A stretch of DNA of 64,000 nucleotides from an uncultured Collinsella sp. (GCA_902479075.1 CABSNK010000013.1:1-64000); one strand, 5' to 3'. Numbered from the stretch's first letter, positions 25,158-35,224 are shown. A program made the numbers and translations. The notes: generated by a model not told the origin, from the sequence alone.

Positions 25158-25652
25158 ATGGTCAAGACCAAGACCGAGCAGGCGATCATCGACGCGCTCG
25201 AGGCCGTCGCTCCCCAGCACGATGTCGATATTGTCGACGTTGAGCTCGTGGGCGCCACCAAGGCCCCCTGCGTGCGTGTGCGTATCGAGGGTGCCGAGGG
25301 TCAGAGTCTGTCGCTCAACGACGTCACGGCCAATACCAAGTGGGTCGGCGACGTGATCGAGGAGCTCGACCCCATTTCTTCGAGCTACACGCTCGAGGTG
25401 TCGAGCCCGGGTATGGCGCGCCCGCTGCGCCGCCCGCGCGACTTTGCCCGCTTTGTGGGTGAGGACTGCGAGCTCACCTCCACCGCCACCGAGGGCCGTC
25501 GCAAGTACTCCGGCAAGATTGCCGCCGCGACCGAGACGAACGTGACTCTCGAGCTCGAGGACGGCGAGTCCGTCACCCTCGATTTCTCTGATGTTAAAAA
25601 GTGCAAGTTGAAGCCCACCTATGACTTCAAGCCCGCGAAGGAAGGAAACTAA
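25158..25652 (+). CDS. rimP: ribosome maturation factor RimP
   Basis: A 164-residue cytosolic factor for 30S subunit assembly. The N-terminal domain has the conserved VDIVDVELVG and LEVSSPGMARPLRRPRDF (SSPG...PL core) typical of RimP, and the C-terminal Sm-like barrel follows (LELEDGESVTLDF). First gene of the operon; nusA starts one base after its stop. The start is ATG 25158 with TGGAGG at 25145-25150; an in-frame extension back to 24822 is rejected because the promoter and attenuator lie within it. Confidence 0.92.
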   Translation: MVKTKTEQAIIDALEAVAPQHDVDIVDVELVGATKAPCVRVRIEGAEGQSLSLNDVTANTKWVGDVIEELDPISSSYTLEVSSPGMARPLRRPRDFARFVGEDCELTSTATEGRRKYSGKIAAATETNVTLELEDGESVTLDFSDVKKCKLKPTYDFKPAKEGN

Positions 25653-25653
25653 C

Positions 25654-26901
25654 ATGGCAGCATCCGACATGATGTCCGCCCTGATGGAGCTTTGCCAGGA
25701 GAGGCGCATCGACCAGCTCTACCTGATCGACCGCCTGGAGCAGTCGCTCGCCAAGAGCTATGCCGAGATCCTGCATCTTGAGTGGGGCGCCAAGGTGACC
25801 ATCGACCGCACCACCGGCAAGATCTACGTCTACCGTCTGGAGCCGATCGACGATTCAATGGACGAGGAGGGCAACTTCACCGAGTTCGAGGAGATCGACG
25901 TCACCCCCAAGAACACGAGCCGCATCGCCGCCCAGCACGCCAAGGCCGAGATCAACGCCATCGTGCGCAACTCCGCCCGCGAGCAGATCTACGAGGAGTT
26001 CTCCGGACGTATCGGTGACCTCATCAGCGGTACCGTGCTGCAGTCCACGCCCGACTTCACGATCGTCAAGATCCGCGATGGCGTCGAGGCCGAGCTTCCG
26101 CACTTCGACCAGCGCCGTTACGAGAACGAGCGCAACGAGCGTCCGATGGGCGAGCGCTACCTGCACAACCAGCACATCAAGGCCGTGATCATCGACGTTC
26201 GCGACCCCAACTCCAACCTGCAGCCGGTTCGTGGCGAGCACAGCCGTCCGCCGATTGTCATCTCCCGTACCCACCCCGAGCTCATGCGTCGTCTGTTTGA
26301 GCAGGAGGTGCCCGAGATCTATGAGGGCACCGTCCAGATCAAGTCGATCGCCCGCGAGCCCGGTCAGCGCTCTAAGGTTGCCGTCCACTCGCTCGACGAT
26401 CGCCTGGATCCCGTGGGCGCCTGCGTCGGCCCTAAGGGCAGCCGTGTTCGCGCCGTCGTAGGCGAGCTCCGCGGCGAGCGCGTCGACGTCATCCTGTGGG
26501 ATGCCGATCCGGCCGTCTACGTCGCCAACGCCCTGTCGCCCGCCAAGGTCACCCGCGTCCTCATCGACGAGGAGAAGGCCTACGCCGGCGTTATCGTGCC
26601 CGACGACCAGCTTTCGCTCGCCATCGGCAAGGAGGGCCAGAACGCCCGCCTCGCCGCCCGTCTGACCGGCTGGCACATCGACATCAAGTCTGAGACCCTT
26701 GCCGCCGACATCCTCAAGAACGTCCCCGTTCACGAGGAGCCCGCCGCCGACTTGATCGGTGACGAGGAGGACGACGACATCCGTCGCTGCGAGTACGTGT
26801 CCGAGGACGGCATCCAGTGCCGCAACCAGGCCCGTCCCGGCTCCCGTTTCTGCGGTGTCCACGACACCGACGCCTTCGATGATGCGGAGGACCTGATCTA
26901 G
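25654..26901 (+). CDS. nusA: transcription factor NusA with C-terminal zinc-like tail
   Basis: A 415-residue NusA: N-terminal RNA polymerase-binding domain, S1 domain (ISGTVLQSTPDFTIVKI), and KH1/KH2 (GACVGPKGSRVRAV; AIGKEGQNARLAARLTGW). It modulates pausing, termination and antitermination. Unusual: after KH2 and an acidic linker, the last ~40 residues carry C379-x9-C389-x10-C400-x2-H403 (RRCEYVSEDGIQC, SRFCGVH), resembling the small CCCH zinc motif of DUF5763-like proteins. The ylxR gene, often between nusA and infB, is missing. Start ATG 25654 after GAAGGAAAC; the in-frame ATG at 25621 overlaps rimP. Confidence 0.93.
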   Translation: MAASDMMSALMELCQERRIDQLYLIDRLEQSLAKSYAEILHLEWGAKVTIDRTTGKIYVYRLEPIDDSMDEEGNFTEFEEIDVTPKNTSRIAAQHAKAEINAIVRNSAREQIYEEFSGRIGDLISGTVLQSTPDFTIVKIRDGVEAELPHFDQRRYENERNERPMGERYLHNQHIKAVIIDVRDPNSNLQPVRGEHSRPPIVISRTHPELMRRLFEQEVPEIYEGTVQIKSIAREPGQRSKVAVHSLDDRLDPVGACVGPKGSRVRAVVGELRGERVDVILWDADPAVYVANALSPAKVTRVLIDEEKAYAGVIVPDDQLSLAIGKEGQNARLAARLTGWHIDIKSETLAADILKNVPVHEEPAADLIGDEEDDDIRRCEYVSEDGIQCRNQARPGSRFCGVHDTDAFDDAEDLI

Positions 26902-26992
26902 CGCGCGGTCGCGCCGGGCGGGTCCCGGCGCATCTCCCACGCTCGTTCAGTCTCTAGGCACCCAAGGTGCCAGAAAGGGTAGGTGAAGTCAT

Positions 26993-29707
26993 ATGGCAAA
27001 AGTCCGTGTGTCCACCCTGGCCAAAGAGTTCGGCATGACCTCCAAGGAACTGATGGGTCATCTCGCCGAAATGAAGATTCCCGCTAAGTCAGCTTCCTCC
27101 GCTCTGGAGGACGCTTACGTCGCCATGGTCCGCAAGCAGCTCGCCTCGGTGATCGAGGCCCGCGCCAAGGAAGTCGAGGCCGCCAAGCAGGCCGAGGAGG
27201 AGGCAGCCGCCGCCGAGGAGGCAGCGCGTGCTGCCGAGGCCGAGCGCGAGCGCATCGCCGCCGAGAAGGCTCGCGAGGAGGAGCGCCGCCAGTTCGCCGC
27301 CGCCCAGGCTGCCGAGGAGGCCGCTCGCGCCGAGGCCGAGGCCAAGAAGAAGGCCGAGCAGGAGCGCCTTGCCCGCGAGAAGGAGGAGGCTGCCCGCGAG
27401 GCCCAGCGCCGCGCCGTCCCCGCTTCCGACTCCGGCTCGCGCTTCCGTTCGCTGCTTGACCAGATCGCCGCACAGGAGACCGTGCTCAAGGAGAAGAAGG
27501 ACGCCGAGGAGAAGGCCAAGGCCGAGCGCGCCTCCGAGCGCGGTAACCGTCGTGGCGGCAACAACGACCGTCGCGGTGGCCGTCGTAACGATCGCAACGC
27601 CTCCGACAACAACTCCGATCGCCACGCCTCCGAGAGCCGTCCGCACAGCCATCGCACCAACGCCAGCAACAACGTCGCTGCCGGCATGGACTTCCCCAAC
27701 CCCGATAAGCAGGGCAAGGGCAAGAAGCGCAAGGGCGGTCACGGCAACGATGAGGACCACTACAGCCGCATGGCGCGTGAGGCCGAGGAGTACAGCCGCG
27801 AGAAGGTGCTCGAGGAGGCCCGCGCCGCCGTCGAGGAGGCCTCTCGCGAGTCCACCGGTCGCCGCAAGAAGCGCAAGGAGAAGCGCGAGCGTGAGGCTGC
27901 TAAGGCTCAGGAGGAGCGCAAGATTGAGGAGGCGCTGGCCCAGGGCGTGAACCCCGAGGAACTCGACGCCATCAAGGTCTCCCAGGGCGTTACCGTCCAG
28001 GAGCTTGCCGAGGCGCTCGACGTTCCGGCCAACGACATCATCAAGCGCCTGTTCCTGCTGGGCACGCCGCTCACGATGACGCAGTCCATGTCCGACGACC
28101 TCGTCGAGCTCGTTGCCGACGACCTGGGCCGTCAGATCAAAATCATCACCCCCGAGGAGGAGAACACCTTCTCGTTCTACGACGATCCCGCCGACCTTAA
28201 GCCCCGCGCCCCGGTCGTCACCGTCATGGGTCACGTCGACCACGGCAAGACGAGCTTGCTCGACGCCATCCGTCACACCGGTGTCGCTGCCGGCGAGGCG
28301 GGCGGCATTACCCAGGCCATCGGCGCTTCGCAGGTCATGATCAACGACCGCAAGATCACCTTCATCGATACCCCGGGCCACGCCACCTTTACGGCCATGC
28401 GTGCCCGCGGCGCCAAGGTGACCGACATCGTCATCCTGATCGTGGCTGCCGACGACGGCGTCATGCCTCAGACCATCGAGTCGATCAACCACGCCAAGGC
28501 CGCCGGCGTACCCATCGTCGTCGCCGTCAACAAGATCGATAAGCCGGGCGCTAACCCCGACCGCGTGCGCCAGGAGCTCACCGAGTACGGCATCATCCCC
28601 GAGGAGTGGGGCGGACAGAACATGTTCGTCAACATCTCGGCCAAGCAGAAGATCGGTATCGACGACCTGCTCGAGACCGTGCTGCTCCAGGCCGACGTGC
28701 TCGAGCTCAAGGCCAACCCCGACACCTTTGCCTCCGGTAACGTCCTCGAGGCTAAGCTCGACAAGGGCCGCGGTTCGGTCGCTACCGTGCTGGTGACCCG
28801 CGGTACCCTGCACGTGGGCGATACGCTGGTCGCCGGCCTTACCTACGGCCGCGTCCGCGCCATGCTCGATCCAAAGGGCAACGCCGTCACCGAGGCCGGC
28901 CCCTCCGACGCCGTCGAGATCCTGGGCCTGCAGTCCGTGCCCAACGCCGGTGACGAGTTCCGCGTGTTCGAGGATGAGCGCGAGGCTCGCGCCCTGGCCG
29001 ATGAGCGTTCGCTCAAGGCCCGTATCGAGGAGCAGAGCCGCGTGAAGCACGTCACGCTCGAGAACCTCTTCGAGACCATCGCCGACGCCGAGGTCAAGGA
29101 GCTCAACCTGATCATCAAGGCCGACGTCCAGGGTTCTATCGAGGCCCTTCAGGACTCGCTCGACAAGATGGATCAGTCCGAGGTCCGCATCAACACGATC
29201 CACTCCGCCGTCGGTGCCATCAACGAGACCGACGTCGTCCTGGCCGACGCCTCCAACGCCATCATCATCGGCTTTGGCGTGCGTCCCGACGGCAAGGCCC
29301 GCTCCGCAGCCGAGCGCGAGGGCGTCGAGATTCGTTGCTACGACGTTATCTATAAGTGCCTCGAGGAGCTCGACGCTGCCCGCATCGGCATGCTCAAGCC
29401 CACCGAGGTCGAGGTCTCCACGGGTACCGCGACCGTCCTGGACACCTTCAAGGTGCCCAAAGTCGGCATCGCCGCTGGTGTCCGCGTGGAGGAGGGCGAG
29501 ATCGCCGCGACCGATTCCGTGCGCCTGGTGCGTGACGGCATTGTGGTCTTCAACGGCAAGATTGCCTCGATGCGCCACTACAAGGACGAGGCCAAGAGCC
29601 TCAAGAGCGGTTCCGAGGGCGGCATTGGCCTGGAGAACTTCCAGGACATCAAGCCCGGCGATCAGATCGAGGGTTACCGCATCGACCAGGTTGCCCGTAC
29701 CGAGTAG
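26993..29707 (+). CDS. infB: translation initiation factor IF-2
   Basis: A 904-residue GTPase that brings initiator tRNA to the ribosome. The N-terminal IF2N helix (VRVSTLAKEFGMTSKELMGHL) is followed by a long Ala/Glu/Lys/Arg coiled coil and a Gly/Arg/Asn-rich linker (about 65-300). The G domain has G1 GHVDHGKT (413-420), G3 DTPGH and G4 NKID; domains II to IV finish the protein. The charged linker is longer and more repetitive than in many species. The ~90 bases from nusA show no ylxR or ribosomal protein gene. Confidence 0.96.
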   Translation: MAKVRVSTLAKEFGMTSKELMGHLAEMKIPAKSASSALEDAYVAMVRKQLASVIEARAKEVEAAKQAEEEAAAAEEAARAAEAERERIAAEKAREEERRQFAAAQAAEEAARAEAEAKKKAEQERLAREKEEAAREAQRRAVPASDSGSRFRSLLDQIAAQETVLKEKKDAEEKAKAERASERGNRRGGNNDRRGGRRNDRNASDNNSDRHASESRPHSHRTNASNNVAAGMDFPNPDKQGKGKKRKGGHGNDEDHYSRMAREAEEYSREKVLEEARAAVEEASRESTGRRKKRKEKREREAAKAQEERKIEEALAQGVNPEELDAIKVSQGVTVQELAEALDVPANDIIKRLFLLGTPLTMTQSMSDDLVELVADDLGRQIKIITPEEENTFSFYDDPADLKPRAPVVTVMGHVDHGKTSLLDAIRHTGVAAGEAGGITQAIGASQVMINDRKITFIDTPGHATFTAMRARGAKVTDIVILIVAADDGVMPQTIESINHAKAAGVPIVVAVNKIDKPGANPDRVRQELTEYGIIPEEWGGQNMFVNISAKQKIGIDDLLETVLLQADVLELKANPDTFASGNVLEAKLDKGRGSVATVLVTRGTLHVGDTLVAGLTYGRVRAMLDPKGNAVTEAGPSDAVEILGLQSVPNAGDEFRVFEDEREARALADERSLKARIEEQSRVKHVTLENLFETIADAEVKELNLIIKADVQGSIEALQDSLDKMDQSEVRINTIHSAVGAINETDVVLADASNAIIIGFGVRPDGKARSAAEREGVEIRCYDVIYKCLEELDAARIGMLKPTEVEVSTGTATVLDTFKVPKVGIAAGVRVEEGEIAATDSVRLVRDGIVVFNGKIASMRHYKDEAKSLKSGSEGGIGLENFQDIKPGDQIEGYRIDQVARTE

Positions 29708-29718
29708 GGGGTAGCGCT

Positions 29719-30129
29719 ATGAAGCAAACGCAGGCAACCCGCCGTTTGGGCGAGCAGCTTCGCGAGAAGCTTGGTTATATCCTGCTCTTTGAGGTTTCCG
29801 ATCCGCGTCTTGACCTGGTCACCCTGACTGCGGTCGAGGTCGCGGTGGACCGTTCGTTCGCACGCGTGTACGTGTCGTGCGATGCGAGCCGCTACGATGA
29901 GGTCATGGAGGCGCTTGCCAGCGCCAAGGGCCGTATTCGCAGCCTGTTGGCTCGCTCGCTCGATTGGCGCGTCACGCCCGAGCTCGATTTTCGCATCGAT
30001 CGCTCGACCGATGAGGCCGAGCGCATCACACGTGCGCTGGAAAACGTTCCGGCCACGCTTGCGATCGAAAAGGACGAGGACGGCTACCCCATAGCGGATG
30101 CCGCCCAGGAGGCAGCTTTAGATGACTAA
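29719..30129 (+). CDS. rbfA: ribosome-binding factor A
   Basis: A 136-residue KH-like protein needed for late 30S maturation and 16S rRNA 5'-end processing. It starts MKQTQATRRLGEQLREKLGYIL and has the DPRLDLVTLTAVEV and FARVYVS strands of the family. Eleven bases after infB with GGGGG upstream; its end overlaps nrnA by eight bases, so the two are coupled. Confidence 0.92.
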   Translation: MKQTQATRRLGEQLREKLGYILLFEVSDPRLDLVTLTAVEVAVDRSFARVYVSCDASRYDEVMEALASAKGRIRSLLARSLDWRVTPELDFRIDRSTDEAERITRALENVPATLAIEKDEDGYPIADAAQEAALDD

Positions 30130-31165
30130 TTCCGCCGACCTCACCTCGTGCGAGTCTGCAGATATTAAACGACGCATCCTCGAGCTCATCGAGGATGCGT
30201 CCTCCGTTGCGATCTCGGGTCACACCTCTCCCGATGGCGATGCCCTGGGCTCCGTGTTGGGCCTTGGCCTTTCGCTTATGAAGGTGTTTCCCGACAAGGA
30301 CATCGCCCTGCTGTTGGCAGACGACGATCCCGTTCCGCGTATCTACCGTTTTATGGAGGGTGCCGATCTTCTGGTGCCGGCATCTGCCTACACCGGCAAC
30401 CCGGACCTGTTCATTTCGGTAGACGTGCCGGTCGTCGAGCGCCTCAATTATTCCGCCGAGGTGTTGCGTCGTTCGGCTCACGTGGCGTGCTTTGACCATC
30501 ACCCGGCGCGCGAGGAGTTTGCCGAGGTCAGCCTTAGGTGTGTCAATGCTGCTGCTTGCGCCATGATTATCGACCGATTTTTGGCCGATTGCGGCATTAC
30601 CGCAAGCGACAGTATCGCTACCTGCCTGCTGTGCGGCCTGGTCACCGACACCGGTCGTTTTCAGTATCAGAACGCCGACGCCGCAGCGTTTCATGCCGCC
30701 TCGCGTCTGGTGGCGCACGGTGCCGATCCGGCACGCGTCGCGCTCGAGGTCTACCAGAGCCAGCGCGTCGAGTTCTTGCACCTCAAGTCCATCGTCATGG
30801 GTCGCATCAAGACGGTCGCGCACGGGCGCGTGGCGTATAGCTACGCGTACGAAAGTGACCTTAAGGAATGCGGCGTCACCTCGGATGAGTGCGACGGCCT
30901 GGTCGATGTGGTGCGCTCGGTGATGGGTGTCGAGGTCTGCCTGTTTCTTAAGGGCATCGAGGACGATACCAAGGTACGAGGCAACCTGCGCTCCAAGGGC
31001 GATCTTGATGTTTCCGAGATTGCGGCCAACTTTGGCGGAGGTGGGCACCACGCTGCCGCCGGCTTTACCAACGCCGGAACGATTTCCGAGACGCTCACCA
31101 CGGCACTTCCCATGCTGGCCGAGCTGGTAGGGGAAGATCCCGCTTCGGTGACCGTCGAGCTCTAA
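30122..31165 (+). CDS. nrnA: DHH-family oligoribonuclease/pAp phosphatase NrnA
   Basis: A 347-residue DHH/DHHA1 phosphoesterase. SGHTSPDGDALGS and VACFDHHPAR are the metal-binding DHH motifs, and GGGGHHAAAGF is the DHHA1 substrate loop. In bacteria lacking Orn, NrnA degrades nanoRNA and pGpG, the breakdown product of cyclic di-GMP, and dephosphorylates pAp. The placement between rbfA and truB is the usual Gram-positive order. The start overlaps rbfA. Confidence 0.9.
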   Translation: MTNSADLTSCESADIKRRILELIEDASSVAISGHTSPDGDALGSVLGLGLSLMKVFPDKDIALLLADDDPVPRIYRFMEGADLLVPASAYTGNPDLFISVDVPVVERLNYSAEVLRRSAHVACFDHHPAREEFAEVSLRCVNAAACAMIIDRFLADCGITASDSIATCLLCGLVTDTGRFQYQNADAAAFHAASRLVAHGADPARVALEVYQSQRVEFLHLKSIVMGRIKTVAHGRVAYSYAYESDLKECGVTSDECDGLVDVVRSVMGVEVCLFLKGIEDDTKVRGNLRSKGDLDVSEIAANFGGGGHHAAAGFTNAGTISETLTTALPMLAELVGEDPASVTVEL

Positions 31166-31180
31166 CTTTTTGGATGGTAC

Positions 31181-32113
31181 ATGGCTCGTCGTACACCTTC
31201 TCAACTTAATATGCTGCTCGCCGTCGATAAGCCGGTGGGCTGCACGTCTCATGACGTTGTTTCGCAATGCCGACGCGCCCTCCATGAGCGGCGCGTCGGT
31301 CATGCCGGAACGCTCGACCCCATGGCATCGGGTGTCATGGTGGTGGGCGTGGGCCAGGCCACGCGTCTGCTGGGCATGCTCACGCTCGATACCAAAAGCT
31401 ACGTCGCCGACATTTCGTTTGGCGTCGAGACCAATACCGATGATGCGGAAGGCGAGGCCGTCCGCACAGTGCCCATTGCCGCCGACCTGCGCGATCCGGC
31501 CTATGCCCGCGAGCGCCTGTGCGCTATGTTGGGCCCTCAGATGCAGGTGCCGCCGGCGTTTTCGGCCATTTCTGTCAACGGCGTGCGCGCCTATAAGTCT
31601 GCGCGCGAGGGCAATGCCGTTGAGTTGCCCCCGCGTCCGGTCGAGGTGTACTCCGCCGATCTGATTGCCGTGAGCGGCGAGGGCGACGCTTGCGTTTGGA
31701 CTGTGGCGTTTTCGGTGAGCAAGGGCACCTATATCCGTGCGCTCGCCCGCGACTTGGGTCGTGCCTGCGACAACGCGGCACATATTTCCGCGCTGCGCCG
31801 AACGGCTTCCGGCATTGTCTCCATCGGTGCTTGCCATGCGGTCGAGGAGCTTTCTGCCGAGTCCGCTGCCGGCTTTGCCCTGGATCCCATTGCGGCACTA
31901 GGCGCCACGCGCGTCGACTTGCCGGGTGATCTTGCCGACGATCTGCTGTGCGGACGTCGTATTTCTATTGAGCGCGCGCTTGTGGGCTTCGATGCGTCGA
32001 AGGCGCCGTTTGCGCTGGTGCTCGATGGCGGGCTCAAGGCGCTCGCCCGTATCGAGGGCGGTCGCTTTGTTATGGAGCACGTCTTTCCGCAGGCGATCGG
32101 CGGTGTTCGATGA
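31181..32113 (+). CDS. truB: tRNA pseudouridine-55 synthase
   Basis: A 310-residue enzyme that makes pseudouridine 55 in the T-loop of tRNAs. The catalytic aspartate is in GHAGTLDPMASG, and the conserved LAVDKPVGCTSHD start and GTYIRALARDLG motif are present. It overlaps ribF by four bases. Confidence 0.94.
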   Translation: MARRTPSQLNMLLAVDKPVGCTSHDVVSQCRRALHERRVGHAGTLDPMASGVMVVGVGQATRLLGMLTLDTKSYVADISFGVETNTDDAEGEAVRTVPIAADLRDPAYARERLCAMLGPQMQVPPAFSAISVNGVRAYKSAREGNAVELPPRPVEVYSADLIAVSGEGDACVWTVAFSVSKGTYIRALARDLGRACDNAAHISALRRTASGIVSIGACHAVEELSAESAAGFALDPIAALGATRVDLPGDLADDLLCGRRISIERALVGFDASKAPFALVLDGGLKALARIEGGRFVMEHVFPQAIGGVR

Positions 32114-33117
32114 TGCTGGCCTCCCACGAGCTCGCGCGTATTTTTTTCGCGGGCGAGTCGGATGAGGCTCGCATCGTTGCCGCCGATGCATTTGATGATT
32201 GCGCTTGCCTGGGCGCCGCGTCGATTGCCATCGGCGTATTCGATGGCGTGCATCGGGGGCATCACGAACTGATAGACGAGGTCGTTCGCGATGCGCATGC
32301 TCACGGCTGCAAGGCGCTCGTGGTCACCTTCGATCCCGACCCGGACGTGGTGGTGAGCTCTTCACCCGCTCAAAAACTAATGACGACGGCCGACCGTCTG
32401 CATGCCCTGGCTCTCACCGGGGTCGATGCGGTCGTGGCCGTTCCCTTTACGCCCGCGGTGGCGGCACTTGACCACGTAGGCTTTCTTAAGTTGCTTTCGC
32501 GCGTCGTCGATATCCGCTCGATTCGTGTGGGTAGCGACTTTAGGCTGGGTCGCGGCGGCGCATCGGGCGTTGCCGAGATGCAGGCATGGGGTGCCGAGCG
32601 CGGCGTTGACGTCTATGGCCACGAGCTACTGTGCGTCGATGGACAGACAATCTGCGCCACCCGGATTCGCCAGGAGCTGTGCCAGGGTCATGTTGAGCTT
32701 GCCGCCGAGCTGCTCGGCCGCCCGTACATGCTGCGCGGTATTGTTGCCGGCGGTCGTCACCAGGGCTCCGACATGGGTTTTCCCACGGCAAACATCCAGG
32801 TGCCCGAGGGCATTCAGGTACCTGCCGATGGTGTCTACGAGGGTCTTGTTCTGGTTGACGATACCGTGTGGCCTGCCGCCGTCAACGTGGGCCTGCCGCC
32901 GACGTATGCCGACGATTCCGCCTCGGCGCATCTCGAGGCCAACTTGATCGGGTATGCGGGTGACCTGTACGGCGCCTCGGTGTCGCTGGCGTTTACGCGT
33001 TGGCTGCGCCCATCGCGTGTGTTCGATTCGCTGGACGAGCTTATCGCGACCGTCGAGGGTAATATTGACGATATCCGTCATCATTTGGGTGAGCAGGGGG
33101 TGAGCATCCGTGATTAG
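32110..33117 (+). CDS. ribF: bifunctional riboflavin kinase/FAD synthetase
   Basis: A 335-residue enzyme that converts riboflavin to FMN and FAD. The N-terminal nucleotidyltransferase has AIGVFDGVHRGHHELI (HxGH-like) and GSDFRLGRGGAS; the C-terminal kinase has GRHQGSDMGFPTANI and the NVGLPPTYADD-type loop. Overlaps truB and dnaG. The odd point is the ~20-residue lead before the conserved strand. Confidence 0.93.
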   Translation: MMLASHELARIFFAGESDEARIVAADAFDDCACLGAASIAIGVFDGVHRGHHELIDEVVRDAHAHGCKALVVTFDPDPDVVVSSSPAQKLMTTADRLHALALTGVDAVVAVPFTPAVAALDHVGFLKLLSRVVDIRSIRVGSDFRLGRGGASGVAEMQAWGAERGVDVYGHELLCVDGQTICATRIRQELCQGHVELAAELLGRPYMLRGIVAGGRHQGSDMGFPTANIQVPEGIQVPADGVYEGLVLVDDTVWPAAVNVGLPPTYADDSASAHLEANLIGYAGDLYGASVSLAFTRWLRPSRVFDSLDELIATVEGNIDDIRHHLGEQGVSIRD

Positions 33118-35224
33118 CGATGAGGAAAAAGACCAGGTACGCGCTGCGTCCGACCTGGTTGCCATCGTGCAGGAAACGGTTGAGCTCAAGCCCCGCGGCC
33201 ATGAGTTTTGGGGTTGCTGCCCCTTCCATGGCGAAAAGACCCCGTCGTTTCACATTATCCCCGCCACGCAGGTGTGGCACTGCTTTGGCTGTGGCGAGGG
33301 CGGCGATGTCTTCACCTACATCATGAAGCGCGAGAACCTGAGCTTCCCTGAGTCGATTCGCTACCTGGCCGACCGTGCCGGCATTGAGCTGCACGATACC
33401 GGCGCCTATCGCGAGCGCGGCACCAAGCGCGCCCGCATCTATGACCTGTGCGCCGAGACCGCCCAGTTCTATCACACCATGCTCATGCGCGGTAAGGACA
33501 GCCGTCCGCGCGAGTACTTTGCCAGCCGCGGTATGGGCGGCGACGTCTGCCGCCGCTACTGCCTGGGCTTCGCTCCGGGTCGCAACGCGCTGGTGTCGCA
33601 TCTGTCGCAGGCGGGCTTTACCCCGCAGGAGATGATCGACGCCAACGTGGCCGTGAGCCGTGGGCGCGGGCGGCTTGCCGATCGTTTTTACGACCGCGTG
33701 ATGTTTCCCATCTTTGATGGGCAGGGTCATAACATCGCCTTTGGCGGGCGCATTATGGGCGACGGCCAGCCTAAGTACCTCAACACCGCCGAGACGAGCG
33801 TGTTCCATAAAAAGCGAAACCTCTACGGCTTTAACTGGGCTAAGGAGTTTATCGTCGCGCAGGATACCGCCATCGTGGTGGAGGGATATACCGACTGTAT
33901 CGCCTGCTGGGAGGCGGGGATCAAAAACGTCGTCGCCACGCTGGGTACGGCGTTGACGGAACATCATGTAAAGACGCTCACCCGTTTTGCCAAGCGCATT
34001 GTATATATGTTCGATGGCGACGCTGCCGGTCAAAAGGCCGCGCGCCGCGCGATTCAGTTTATCGAGCAGGATTCGATGGACCTGCGCTGCGTGGTGCTTC
34101 CCGACGGCAACGACCCCATGGAGTTCATCACCGCGCATGGTGGCGAGGCGTTGCAGGCGCGTATCGACGCCGCCGAGCCTCTCATGGACTTTGTGTACCG
34201 CTCACTGCAGGAGTCGAGCGACATTTCCACGCCGGGCGGTCGTGCCAAGGCGCTCGAGGATGCGCTGACGCTCATCTATCCGCTGCGCAATAGCTACATG
34301 ATCGATACGTACTTTATCCAGATTGCCGACCTGCTGGGGTTGGACTTGGAGACGGTGCGCTCGAGCTCGGGCCGTGTGTTTCGCGATGTTGCCAAGCGCG
34401 AGGACGCCGAGCGTCGTCGCGAGCAGAACTACGAGCGCCAGCGGGCGCAGGCCGAGCGTGCAGGCAGCGCGGGCGGTCGGGCGTCTGGTTCGCAGGGGGC
34501 GCCTCGCGGCGCTTGGGCGTCGGGGGCGACGCCGCCGGTGTCCGCACCGGTCGAGGAAGAACCGTACGACTATGTGCCGCTCGAGGCCTACGGGGCCGCG
34601 CCGGTCGAGGCTGTCGACGATATGCCGCCGATTGATGTGCCGGTTGGTATGGATGGCGCGGCACCGGTCGCCGATATAATGGGCGCGCCCGCGTCGCCGA
34701 CGATGCCGATCGTGCTGACCGACCTAGAGCGAAAGTCTTTGGCGGGGGAGCGCGAGCTGCTGACGATGCTCACGAGCTACCCCGACCTGTTCCGCACGTA
34801 TGCCGATCGCATCTGCTCGATCGAGTGGGTGGATCCGCGTCACGAGTCCATCGCGTGGGCCGTGCTCGCGACGCCGCCGGGCACCGACCCCACGGCGTGC
34901 ATGGATGCGGCGCGCGCGGTGTGTCCCGAGGCAGCGTCGCTTGTCAGCGCCGGGCGCATTTCGTCGACGAGTAAGCACCCCACCGAGACGAACATCGTGT
35001 TTATGCTCGACACCCTCGAGCTCTACACCATAAAGCGCCGCATGCGCGCCGCACAGGCCAAGCTTCGCCAGGACCGATCGCTCGACGATGAGGCACGCCG
35101 TGTGCTGACGATGCAAGCGATGCAAGATTCTCAGCGCCAGCGTGAGCTCCAAAAGTCGATCGGCGGCGTGGCAGACCCGTTCCGTTTGATCGGTTTGGAG
35201 ACAGCGGGCGCAGACCAAGCCTAG
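33110..35224 (+). CDS. dnaG: DNA primase
   Basis: A 704-residue primase that makes RNA primers at the replication fork. The CHC2 zinc finger is in CCPFHGEKTPSF and VWHCFGCGEGGD, followed by the RNA-polymerase core and TOPRIM domain (VVEGYTDCIACWEAG, YMFDGDAAGQKA). A low-complexity Gly/Ala/Pro linker at about 440-535 separates the helicase-interaction domain. Start is GTG 33110, overlapping ribF by eight bases. Directly upstream of rpoD, the classical macromolecular-synthesis pair. Confidence 0.95.
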   Translation: MISDEEKDQVRAASDLVAIVQETVELKPRGHEFWGCCPFHGEKTPSFHIIPATQVWHCFGCGEGGDVFTYIMKRENLSFPESIRYLADRAGIELHDTGAYRERGTKRARIYDLCAETAQFYHTMLMRGKDSRPREYFASRGMGGDVCRRYCLGFAPGRNALVSHLSQAGFTPQEMIDANVAVSRGRGRLADRFYDRVMFPIFDGQGHNIAFGGRIMGDGQPKYLNTAETSVFHKKRNLYGFNWAKEFIVAQDTAIVVEGYTDCIACWEAGIKNVVATLGTALTEHHVKTLTRFAKRIVYMFDGDAAGQKAARRAIQFIEQDSMDLRCVVLPDGNDPMEFITAHGGEALQARIDAAEPLMDFVYRSLQESSDISTPGGRAKALEDALTLIYPLRNSYMIDTYFIQIADLLGLDLETVRSSSGRVFRDVAKREDAERRREQNYERQRAQAERAGSAGGRASGSQGAPRGAWASGATPPVSAPVEEEPYDYVPLEAYGAAPVEAVDDMPPIDVPVGMDGAAPVADIMGAPASPTMPIVLTDLERKSLAGERELLTMLTSYPDLFRTYADRICSIEWVDPRHESIAWAVLATPPGTDPTACMDAARAVCPEAASLVSAGRISSTSKHPTETNIVFMLDTLELYTIKRRMRAAQAKLRQDRSLDDEARRVLTMQAMQDSQRQRELQKSIGGVADPFRLIGLETAGADQA

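Noticed and set aside
27089..29578. Antisense open frame of more than 800 codons opposite infB
   Set aside because: Shadow of the GC3-biased infB codons; infB is unambiguous. The same holds for long antisense frames opposite leuS, fakA, guaB and the smc region.
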